NCBI GenBank assembly: GCA_023134875.1
Contig: JAGLUH010000262.1
Coordinates: 1-9,374 of the forward strand
Reading direction: 5' to 3'
DNA length: 9,374 nt
Origin: Candidatus Zixiibacteriota bacterium
GTDB lineage: Bacteria > Zixibacteria > MSB-5A5 > CAIYYT01
Within the stretch, counting starts at the first letter, position 1; the number at the start of each line of letters is the position of its first letter. Positions 1 to 6,495 of this stretch are shown piece after piece. The notes beneath the pieces are model-generated. The model was not told the origin of the DNA. It saw only the letters and a list, made by a program, of their open reading frames with translations, and made no database searches. Made by a program: the position numbers and the translations under genes.

Positions 1-1014
1 ACCCATTTCTTGTGCCTGCCGGCCATGATTGAGGAGATAGATCAGCTTTTCAGCCAGGGTATCGGTATCACCGGCGGTAATCAGGAATCCGGTTTCACCA
101 TCAACCACCAACTCCCGATTGCCGCCGACAGCAGTGGCCACCACCGGCAATGACGACCGCATATACTCCAGAATAGCGTTGGCGCAACCCTCCGAGAGAG
201 ATGTCAGTACGCCAACCGATGCCTTCTCCAGGATTGACATGACATCATCCTGACCGCCGGCAAAGGTGATATGGTTGGCGATGCCACGATTTCTAGCCAA
301 TTGCTCCAATTCGCCACGCTGCGGGCCGTCACCCACCAGTATGAATTGAGCTGTGGAGACGCTCTTGACAACCGTCACTGCCGCCTTGATTAAGGTTGCG
401 ACCGATTTGATAGGCCGCAGGTTGGCCACCATCACTATCGTCATCGGTTCGGTTAACGGCGCCGCACCTTCGCGACCAGTCGCGTCACTCAATTCGATAC
501 CGTTGTAGATAACATCAAAACAAGAACGAGGTACGCTCTCAATGCGGGCAATGGTGTTGGCCACCGCCTCGCAATTGGCCAGCCAGCGGCGGGGATAACG
601 GTTGGCAAACTTGAGAAAGAGTTTCTCTTTGAAGGTATAAGCATAACCGAGGTTGCGACGTGAGGAGATGATATTCCTGATACCGGCGCTTCGGGCCGCG
701 CCGCCACCGAGCAGGTGCCCTTCCGTGAAGAAGGTTTGCACAATATCAATCTTTAATTCTTGCATCTTGTGCGCCAGCCGTCGCCGTACCCGCAGCATAG
801 CTGGAGTGATTAGGCGGTTGATATGCAAACAACTGGTTTCGCAAATGAACTGGCCCCGTCGGATATAATCGCAATCCTGCACGCTTACCAGAAAGGGTTC
901 AAATTGGGAGTGATCAAGATGCTCGATTATGGTCAGCAGGTTTTTCTCCGTTCCGGCGCGGGCATCCCCCATAGACCCGATCACGAACATAATCCTGGTC
1001 TTCGTGGCAGCCAT
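1..1014 (-). CDS. GT4-family glycosyltransferase, 3' end cut by window edge
   Basis: Open frame of 338 codons reading from an ATG at 1014 off the left edge with no stop. By family it should transfer a sugar from a nucleotide donor to a growing glycan at the cytoplasmic face of the membrane. The N-terminal half carries a typical GT-B opening (RIMFVIGSMG, about residues 7-16, then the GTEKNLL segment). The C-terminal half has the GT4 donor-binding signature: VIYNGIEL (168-175), VANLRPIKS (196-204), LVGDGP (226-231), then SEGCANAILEYM (274-285) with the conserved Glu at 283 and the GGN..ELVVDGETGFL stretch (297-311). Family members are usually about 360-390 aa, so only the last few tens of residues are missing. 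The start is set by a TGATG junction: the ATG shares one base with the stop of the upstream GT2 gene, implying coupled translation. Only a weak purine-rich stretch (AGAGAAAG) precedes it. Donor and acceptor sugars cannot be told from sequence. Confidence 0.9.
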   Translation of the reverse strand, partial: MAATKTRIMFVIGSMGDARAGTEKNLLTIIEHLDHSQFEPFLVSVQDCDYIRRGQFICETSCLHINRLITPAMLRVRRRLAHKMQELKIDIVQTFFTEGHLLGGGAARSAGIRNIISSRRNLGYAYTFKEKLFLKFANRYPRRWLANCEAVANTIARIESVPRSCFDVIYNGIELSDATGREGAAPLTEPMTIVMVANLRPIKSVATLIKAAVTVVKSVSTAQFILVGDGPQRGELEQLARNRGIANHITFAGGQDDVMSILEKASVGVLTSLSEGCANAILEYMRSSLPVVATAVGGNRELVVDGETGFLITAGDTDTLAEKLIYLLNHGRQAQEMG

Positions 1015-1016
1015 CA
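1012..1016 (-). promoter_or_regulatory. TGATG stop-start junction between GT2 and GT4 genes
   Basis: On the minus strand the bases read TGATG. The TGA (1016-1014) ends the GT2 gene and the ATG (1014-1012) starts the next glycosyltransferase. A one-base overlap with no strong Shine-Dalgarno sequence in front is typical of termination-reinitiation coupling, which would keep the two proteins at linked levels. This is inferred from geometry only. Confidence 0.6.
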
Positions 1017-2024
1017 ATTCTTTCTCTTTCGGAATACTCCCGACAGAAACCCGAATCCCAGAGCCAAGTGGATTGTGGCGAAGATCACGGGCAGAATCGG
1101 TAATGATTTGAGGTTCTCTTTTGCTGCAATTGCGACAGACATTGCCAGATTCAGCAGCAGATAGAGAGCCAGCAACAGACCGATAACCGCGGCAATGGGC
1201 GGAAAAATCAGCAACCAGAGCGGTAACAACACCAGACTCAAGGCAAGCGCCGGTGGGATCAATGCCCCCGGTGAAAAGGATGACGGATGTTTGAGCAGCA
1301 ATCGCCAGCGCCCCCGGCCGTAACGATACAGTTGTCGCCATAGGTCAAGCAGATTGCGACGGGCGACATACCTGATCGTCATCGCCGGCGACGTCACGGC
1401 CCGGAGGCCAGCCAGGTCCGTCCTGAAGTTGAACTCGGCATCCTCGCAAGCGTCAAAACTCTCGTCAAAAAGACCGATGATCTCAAAGACGCGGCGACGG
1501 TAAGCGGTTCCGGCCGAGACGGCCTGTACCTGACATTCCTCCCCGCTGTAGATCGTCGAGTCGAGCCCATGCCCAAAAAACGAAGCGCGTGCCGCCGCAA
1601 CAGCACGCTGGAATGTGGTCATCGGTTCAACTGTAAGCGGAGCGGGTCGACACAGCACATCGGCCTGATGTTGCTCAAAGAGATCGACCATATCTTTAAG
1701 GTAGTTCTCGGTGGGAATCTCGCAATGACCATCTACAATGATGATATACTCTCCCCGCGATACCTGGTAACCGATATTGCGCGCTACCGAGGATAGTTCT
1801 TGGAGATTTTCCAGTACCTGGAAATTGGGAAATCTGTCAGCAAATCCTTCAGCTATCGCGACGGTAGCATCAGTCGACATACCATCGACGACAATTATCT
1901 CCAGTTTTTCTTTGGCGAGAGTTTGTCGACTGAGATCGTCAAGAACGGCGCCCAGGTAGCGCTCCTCGTTGCGAACCGGCAGAATGACGGAAACCAGGCA
2001 GCCGCCGTTACCAGCAGATTCCAT
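1014..2024 (-). CDS. ExoA-like GT2 glycosyltransferase with C-terminal membrane segments
   Basis: 336-aa GT-A fold family 2 glycosyltransferase. The N-terminal catalytic domain opens with VSVILPVRNE (11-20), followed by IIVVDGMSTDAT (43-54) and the metal/nucleotide site IIIVDGHCE (94-102). It reads D-G-H rather than D-x-D, as is usual in the succinoglycan ExoA-like branch. An acceptor-side CEDAEFNFR motif (193-201) and an arginine-rich YGRGRWR segment (235-241) follow. Residues about 254-301 form one long hydrophobic stretch with room for two membrane helices, and about 307-331 form another, so the protein should sit in the inner membrane with its catalytic face in the cytoplasm. Length fits the ExoA type. 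The ATG at 2024 lies 17 nt inside the end of the dehydrogenase gene. No in-frame alternative fits better, because the fold begins within ten residues. The likely role is adding a sugar to a lipid-linked repeat unit; the specific sugar is unknown. Confidence 0.92.
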   Translation of the reverse strand: MESAGNGGCLVSVILPVRNEERYLGAVLDDLSRQTLAKEKLEIIVVDGMSTDATVAIAEGFADRFPNFQVLENLQELSSVARNIGYQVSRGEYIIIVDGHCEIPTENYLKDMVDLFEQHQADVLCRPAPLTVEPMTTFQRAVAAARASFFGHGLDSTIYSGEECQVQAVSAGTAYRRRVFEIIGLFDESFDACEDAEFNFRTDLAGLRAVTSPAMTIRYVARRNLLDLWRQLYRYGRGRWRLLLKHPSSFSPGALIPPALALSLVLLPLWLLIFPPIAAVIGLLLALYLLLNLAMSVAIAAKENLKSLPILPVIFATIHLALGFGFLSGVFRKRKN

Positions 2025-3321
2025 GATAGTTGTCCCGCAGCGAGGAGGGGTCTTCGATTATGCGGCTGAGATCGACTATTTCACGGTCTTTGATTTTTCT
2101 AACTGCGTCAGCGTATTGCTTGTCGTAATTGCCAATGACGATAACTTCCGAATTAAAGATGACATCATCGATGGAATTGACGAAGAGCTTCTCAATATGA
2201 GGAATTTCCGCCTCAATATAGGCCTTGTTGGCGCCGAAGATGCGGGCGACATTGACGTTAATATCATAGATCAATAGCTCATAGCCCTTGCCGATCAATC
2301 GTTCCGCCAGCAGTACCAGGGGCGATTCACGCAAATCGTCAGTACCACCCTTAAAGGAGAGCCCCAGGAAACCGATTTTCCTGGCGTTGAAGGAGGTTAT
2401 CAACTTGTAGCCCTGTTCCAGATGTTCATTGTTGGAGAGGGGAACGGCATTAAGCAGCGGCGCCGGGTAGTCGAGCCGTTTGGCCAGGTAGTTCAGCGCC
2501 CGGACATCTTTGGGCAGACAGGAACCGCCATAGGCGAAACCGGGCTTCAAGTACATGCCGGAGAGATTCTGCTTATCGTCGAGCATAAACAAACGCATCA
2601 GCTCGAAACCATCGATTCCCAGCTTGCGCGCCAGCGAGCCAATCTCGTTGGCAAAACAAATCTTGAGAGCATGATAGCTGTTGCAGACATACTTCAGCAT
2701 CTCCGCCGTCTTGATATTGGTAACGTGTAGTGGCGCATGCAGGAATGAGTAGATTCTTCCCAGCAACTGTTGCGCCGCTCTGCTCTGCTGCCCGACTATG
2801 GTAAAGGGTGGATTGTAGAAGTCACTGACACTTGAGCCTTCACGCAGGAACTCCGGGTTGAAACAAACATCGAAATCAACGTAGACCTTTTTGCCGGAGG
2901 ATTCCTCCAGCCGCGGGATCACTTGCTCCTCAGTGGTGCCGGGCGGTACGGTGGAGCGATAGATCAACGTATGAAAGCTCGACTTGTTTTTGAGCACCTG
3001 GCCGATCTTTTCCGAAAGGCGCAGCACAAAAGAGAGATCGGTATCGCCATTGTCCTGGGAGGGTGTACCGACGCAGATCATGGAGACATCAGTATGGTTG
3101 ATCGCGCTCTTGGAATCAAAAGACGCCTCAAGTTGACGACGACCGACAACCTCGGCGATGATTTCACCGATTTTTTCTTCGACAATCGGGCACTTGCCGG
3201 CATTGATAGTATCGATCTTCTCACGATTGATATCGATGCCGATTACCTCATGCCCCTCCCTGGCCAGACAGGCGGCCGTCACCGTGCCGACATAACCCAG
3301 CCCAAAAATCGAAATCTTCAT
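2008..3321 (-). CDS. algD: Nucleotide-sugar 6-dehydrogenase, AlgD-like (probable GDP-mannose 6-dehydrogenase)
   Basis: 437-aa NAD-dependent enzyme that oxidises the C6 hydroxyl of a nucleotide hexose to a carboxylate in two steps. It opens with a Rossmann motif, FGLGYVG (6-12), and has ICVGTPS (82-88), FNPEFLREG (154-162), EMLKYVCNSYHALK (207-220), GGSCLPKDVRAL (265-276) with the catalytic Cys at 268, and GLSFKGGTDDLRESP (320-334). As I recall Pseudomonas AlgD (436 aa), the nucleophile is also Cys268, with Glu157 and Lys210 at the same numbers, and both proteins end in GICW. The match runs along the whole length and is closer than I would expect for UDP-glucose dehydrogenase, so GDP-mannose to GDP-mannuronate is the preferred reaction. 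This rests on memory, not an alignment run. The chosen ATG at 3321 begins the Rossmann strand directly and has a GAGG five bases upstream; an upstream in-frame ATG at 3372 would add 17 unlikely residues. No other alginate gene is in the window. Confidence 0.9.
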   Translation of the reverse strand: MKISIFGLGYVGTVTAACLAREGHEVIGIDINREKIDTINAGKCPIVEEKIGEIIAEVVGRRQLEASFDSKSAINHTDVSMICVGTPSQDNGDTDLSFVLRLSEKIGQVLKNKSSFHTLIYRSTVPPGTTEEQVIPRLEESSGKKVYVDFDVCFNPEFLREGSSVSDFYNPPFTIVGQQSRAAQQLLGRIYSFLHAPLHVTNIKTAEMLKYVCNSYHALKICFANEIGSLARKLGIDGFELMRLFMLDDKQNLSGMYLKPGFAYGGSCLPKDVRALNYLAKRLDYPAPLLNAVPLSNNEHLEQGYKLITSFNARKIGFLGLSFKGGTDDLRESPLVLLAERLIGKGYELLIYDINVNVARIFGANKAYIEAEIPHIEKLFVNSIDDVIFNSEVIVIGNYDKQYADAVRKIKDREIVDLSRIIEDPSSLRDNYHGICW

Positions 3322-3326
3322 ACCTG

Positions 3327-3330
3327 CCTC
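3327..3330 (-). promoter_or_regulatory. Ribosome binding site (GAGG) of the AlgD-like gene
   Basis: On the minus strand the bases GAGG lie five nucleotides before the ATG at 3321, in the only gap of any size in the window (3322-3355, 34 nt). This site decides the start, favouring 3321 over the upstream in-frame ATG at 3372. The gap is too short for an obvious promoter or hairpin terminator, and I see neither in it. Confidence 0.65.
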
Positions 3331-3355
3331 GCGACTTCTCTGGTTCCGCTTTACC

Positions 3356-4561
3356 CTAACTTCCTGCGACAACAGACTGTAGGCCCTGCTGCAATATCAA
3401 GGCGGCCTGTCGCCAGCTATAGTTCTCGGTTACCAGCCGGTAACCTGCTGCCGCAATTCTATTGCGTTTATTATCATCATGCAACAACTCTCTCACTTTT
3501 CCGGCAAATTGTTTCTCCGTGTCGGCCAGCACGATATCGACGCCATCAGTTACCGGCAGGCCCTCCGCACCGATAGTGGTGGAAAGAACACATTTTTTCA
3601 TCGCCATTGCTTCATAAATCTTTATCCTGGTGCCTCCGCCAATACGCAGCGGCAGCACAAAGAGCTGCCCGCTGGCGACATGGGGACGGATATCAGCCAC
3701 CGTACCGGTAATTTCCACACTCTGATCCTGCCGACCGGCTGCAACTATATCCTCTGGCGGACGCCTGCCGACAACCGTAAGGCTGATATCGTTGGTATCC
3801 TTGCTGATTAGCGGAAAAATCGAGCGATAAAACCACCAGAAGGCGTCAATATTGGGCAGCCAATCCATCGAACCGGAGAAAACTAAGCGATTGTCTATCT
3901 CTCCCTGGCGCGGCTGGAAGTAAACGATGTCGACACCGGTGGGAATAGTCAGAGAACGCTTGAGATCAAACGAATCGCGCAGCAACTGGTTGTCCTGCTC
4001 GGAAACAGTAAGCACCAAATCAAAGTTTGCGCAGGCTTCGCGTTCAAACCGCTCCATGCGTTTCTTCTCACGCGCAAAGTAGAGTTTCTTGAAGAGATTC
4101 GTGTCAACTTCGCAGTAACGCCGCCAGATCATCGTCTCCACATTGTGCTCAAAGAGAACGTGGGGAAGATCGTTTAGCAAATCGGCGCACCAGGCCATCT
4201 CCAGAAAGTCACATACTACGACATCAAATCTTTGCTGTTCCAGCAGCGAGCGTATCTGTTGCCTCATTGCAGCGGTGATATATTTGTTCACGATGTAGGG
4301 TTTGGTTGACGTTATCTTCGAGAGTACCCGCAGCAAGAACCTTAGTCCCGCTTTTCGTTCTTCAGCGCGGGGCACCACTACCGGCGTAATTCCAGCTTGC
4401 TGCATTTCCTCAAACCAGCGCTTTTCCAGATCGGGGGGAGCATAGCTGAGATAAGTGATCTGACAATGCTCCGCCAACTCGAACAGTAAACACTTGCTGC
4501 GAATTTTGCCACCGGTATCGGCGGGCAGAAGGAAATCTGACTTGATCCACAAGACCTTCAT
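3356..4561 (-). CDS. GT4-family glycosyltransferase (GT-B fold)
   Basis: 401-aa glycosyltransferase, complete. The N-terminal domain opens MKVLWIKSDF and has the glycine/lysine loop DTGGKIRS (15-22). FDVVVCDF (112-119) and a HVLFEHNVETMIWRRY segment (134-149) follow, both typical of a subgroup common in exopolysaccharide loci. The C-terminal donor domain has IPTGVD (206-211), VFSGSMDWLPNIDAFWWF (227-244), LTVVGRRPP (261-269) and the signature LPLRIGGGTRIKIYEAMAM (303-321), with the conserved Glu at 317. In layout it resembles the sugar transferases reported beside exosortase-type loci (TIGR03087-like), but I cannot confirm that subfamily. No signal peptide or membrane helix is visible, so it is probably a peripheral cytoplasmic enzyme. 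The start at 4561 is supported by GGAGG four bases upstream and an ATGA overlap with the amidotransferase stop. A longer reading from 4642 would overlap that gene by 85 nt and add 27 residues with no family resemblance. Confidence 0.93.
   Translation of the reverse strand: MKVLWIKSDFLLPADTGGKIRSKCLLFELAEHCQITYLSYAPPDLEKRWFEEMQQAGITPVVVPRAEERKAGLRFLLRVLSKITSTKPYIVNKYITAAMRQQIRSLLEQQRFDVVVCDFLEMAWCADLLNDLPHVLFEHNVETMIWRRYCEVDTNLFKKLYFAREKKRMERFEREACANFDLVLTVSEQDNQLLRDSFDLKRSLTIPTGVDIVYFQPRQGEIDNRLVFSGSMDWLPNIDAFWWFYRSIFPLISKDTNDISLTVVGRRPPEDIVAAGRQDQSVEITGTVADIRPHVASGQLFVLPLRIGGGTRIKIYEAMAMKKCVLSTTIGAEGLPVTDGVDIVLADTEKQFAGKVRELLHDDNKRNRIAAAGYRLVTENYSWRQAALILQQGLQSVVAGS
4558..4561 (-). promoter_or_regulatory. 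ATGA start-stop overlap, amidotransferase to GT4
   Basis: The minus strand reads ATGA. The ATG (4561-4559) starts the glycosyltransferase and the TGA (4560-4558) ends the AsnB-like gene. This four-base overlap is a standard sign of translational coupling between consecutive genes of an operon. Confidence 0.7.
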
Positions 4562-6486
4562 GCCGCCTCCAGCCTGATGCTGTCGGGCGCCTGCCTCTGA
4601 ATGAATATCCGGTGCCACAGTTCGAGATTGACCAGTGTCCAAATCTGATCGGCGTAGTTGTACTTGCCCTGCCGATGCCGGGTGAAGTACTTTTCCACCT
4701 CCCGGCGATCACAGATTTCGCCGCAGAAGGATTCCTTTCCCAGCACCAGGCGGCGAGCGAGTTTGTGGTAGTCACCGGCGAACCATTTCTCAATCGGCAC
4801 CGGAAAACCGGCTTTGGGGCGAGTGAGTATTTCCGGCGGGATCTGATCGCCAAAAGCCAGCCGCAGGATGCGCTTGGTGTTGAATCTTTTGATCTTCAAA
4901 GAATCGGGCAGAGAAAAAGCAAACTCAATCAGCTCCTGATCGAGGAAGGGCACGCGTGATTCGATTGAAGCCGCCATCGACATCTGATCCTGTTTCATCA
5001 GGAGTTCGAGGAGATATGTTTTCATGTCGGCATAGAGAATCCGGCCCAGAAGGGAGTCCTGCCGATAGCGGTTAAAATACTCGTTAAAACCGGCATAGAC
5101 CTTCTGCGGGTCAGCGCCTTGCCAGCTTGCTCCTGCCATCAGGGCGCCAAGCTGATGGCGGGAGAAGGTGGAGTAGTTGTCGAGAAAAATCGTTTCCAGG
5201 TCAGAATTAAGATAAAGAAAGGTGCGCACCGCTTTGTTGCGGTAAGGGAACTTATAGGGCAACAGGTTAATCAGGGGACGGAAAAACCCTTTCCTGAGGA
5301 AGCGCGGTAACACGCCAAACACAACTTGATCCGCCTTGAGATTATAGAGTGTCTGGTAGTAGCGTTCATAGCCGCCGAAAAGTTCGTCGGCGCCTTCGCC
5401 GGTCAATACAACTTTGACATGCTTGGCGGCAAGCTGAGCGACAACGTTGAGGGCAAGCGAGGAAGGATGCGCGATTGGTTCATCCTCGTGATAGATCAGG
5501 CACGGCAGCAGATCAAAGAAATCCTCAGGTGTCATGGTGATTTCATGGTGATCCGATTTGGTCCACGTCGCCGCCTGGCGCGCATAATAAAGCTCATTCG
5601 CTTCCCGCTCAGCAAACGCTACCGAGAATGTGGAGATCGGCCGGTTAACCATAGCGGCCATCCGCGAAGCTATCACCGTCGAATCAATACCGCCCGACAA
5701 AAACATTCCCAGCGGCACATCCGCCATCAGGCGCAGGTTGACCGACTCATCGAAGAGTTCCCGGAAACGGGCAATCGCGTCCGATTCGGTTATACTTGAA
5801 TCGACTTTAATATCGTGGAAGTCATAATACTTCGTGATTGACAGCGCCCCCCGTTTAAGTTCGAGGTAGTACCCCGGTTCAAGTTTGCGGATACCGGCGA
5901 ACAGGGTTGAATCATCGGTCGTGTATTTAAGCGCCAAGACTTGCAGCAGGGCATGGTAGTCGACGGTACGTTTAAGCTCTTCTATCTCCAGCAACGATTT
6001 AATCTCCGAAGCAAAGGCGAAGAAAGCCGGCGTGTCCACATAGTAAAGGGGCTTGATACCAATGCGATCACGCACCAGACTAAGTTTTTGGCGGTTCTCG
6101 TCGAAAATAGCAAAGGCAAACATACCGCGCAAACGGCAGAACGACTCGGTGCCGTACTCCTCGAAAGCATGTAAAACGGTCTCTGTATCGCAGTGTGTCT
6201 TGTAGCGGTGTCCCCTTTTCTCCAGATCACGACGCAGCATCAGATGATTGTAGATTTCGCCGTTGTATGCTATCCACAGGCTGTCATTTTCGTTGGCAAG
6301 GGGTTGACGCCCGCCGACGACATCAACAATCGAGAGACGACGATGCCCCAGACCGACATTGCCATGCCGATAATAACCGCTATCATCGGGGCCGCGATGA
6401 CGAATACTATCGGTCATGCGTTCCAGCAGCGATTGCTCCACTGGACGATTATTCTCTTTATAAACTATGCCGCAAATACCACACAT
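4558..6486 (-). CDS. asnB: AsnB-type glutamine-hydrolysing asparagine synthase / amidotransferase
   Basis: 642-aa two-domain enzyme. The N-terminal Ntn glutaminase domain (about 1-210) starts with the nucleophile Cys2 (MCGICGIV) and carries HRGPDDSG (30-37), GHRRLSIVD (47-55) and YNGEIYNH (74-81). The synthetase domain (about 230-625) has the ATP-pyrophosphatase loop LSGGIDST (263-270), LTGEGADELFGGYERY (361-376), MKQDQMSMAASIESRVPFLD (497-516) and RPKAGFPVP (556-564). All the key motifs of a working enzyme are present. The basic reaction is ATP-dependent transfer of ammonia from glutamine to a carboxylate. At 642 aa it is longer than E. coli AsnB (554) and closer to the Bacillus and polysaccharide-locus types. 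Lying between a lyase and glycosyltransferases, it may amidate a uronic acid in the glycan or its precursor rather than make free asparagine (inference, by analogy with O-antigen amidotransferases such as WbpS). The ATG at 6486 must be used because Cys2 has to follow it. No strong Shine-Dalgarno is seen, and the gap to the upstream gene is 9 nt. Confidence 0.95.
   Translation of the reverse strand: MCGICGIVYKENNRPVEQSLLERMTDSIRHRGPDDSGYYRHGNVGLGHRRLSIVDVVGGRQPLANENDSLWIAYNGEIYNHLMLRRDLEKRGHRYKTHCDTETVLHAFEEYGTESFCRLRGMFAFAIFDENRQKLSLVRDRIGIKPLYYVDTPAFFAFASEIKSLLEIEELKRTVDYHALLQVLALKYTTDDSTLFAGIRKLEPGYYLELKRGALSITKYYDFHDIKVDSSITESDAIARFRELFDESVNLRLMADVPLGMFLSGGIDSTVIASRMAAMVNRPISTFSVAFAEREANELYYARQAATWTKSDHHEITMTPEDFFDLLPCLIYHEDEPIAHPSSLALNVVAQLAAKHVKVVLTGEGADELFGGYERYYQTLYNLKADQVVFGVLPRFLRKGFFRPLINLLPYKFPYRNKAVRTFLYLNSDLETIFLDNYSTFSRHQLGALMAGASWQGADPQKVYAGFNEYFNRYRQDSLLGRILYADMKTYLLELLMKQDQMSMAASIESRVPFLDQELIEFAFSLPDSLKIKRFNTKRILRLAFGDQIPPEILTRPKAGFPVPIEKWFAGDYHKLARRLVLGKESFCGEICDRREVEKYFTRHRQGKYNYADQIWTLVNLELWHRIFIQRQAPDSIRLEAA
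4566..4570 (-). promoter_or_regulatory. Ribosome binding site (GGAGG) of the GT4 gene
   Basis: A full GGAGG lies four bases before the ATG at 4561, inside the last codons of the AsnB-like gene (Leu-Glu-Ala-Ala-stop). It is the strongest Shine-Dalgarno sequence I found in the window, and it fixes the start of the glycosyltransferase at 4561. Confidence 0.8.
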
Positions 6487-6495
6487 TGATCCAGA

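Noticed and set aside
1723..1731. Asp-Gly-His in place of the GT2 Asp-x-Asp motif, as a sign of a dead enzyme
   Set aside because: ExoA-like GT2 enzymes commonly carry a D-x-H form, and the rest of the catalytic domain is intact.
3322..3355. Possible promoter or terminator in the 34-nt gap
   Set aside because: I see no hairpin followed by a T-run and no convincing promoter pair; the gap only holds a ribosome binding site.
3322..3372. Upstream extension of the dehydrogenase to an ATG at 3372
   Set aside because: The extra 17 residues precede the Rossmann strand that normally begins right at the N-terminus. GAGG supports 3321.
2923..3576. Plus-strand open frame of 217 codons opposite the dehydrogenase and GT4 genes
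   Set aside because: It lies antisense to two clearly conserved genes and spans their junction. The product shows no recognisable motif, so it is a shadow of the coding strand.
4562..4642. Upstream extension of the GT4 gene to an ATG at 4642
   Set aside because: It would overlap the amidotransferase by 85 nt, and the 27 extra residues show no GT-B character. GGAGG and the ATGA overlap point to 4561.
5326..5799. Plus-strand open frame of 157 codons
   Set aside because: It is antisense to the ATP-binding domain of the AsnB-like gene, whose motifs are intact in the other strand, and the product has no family resemblance.
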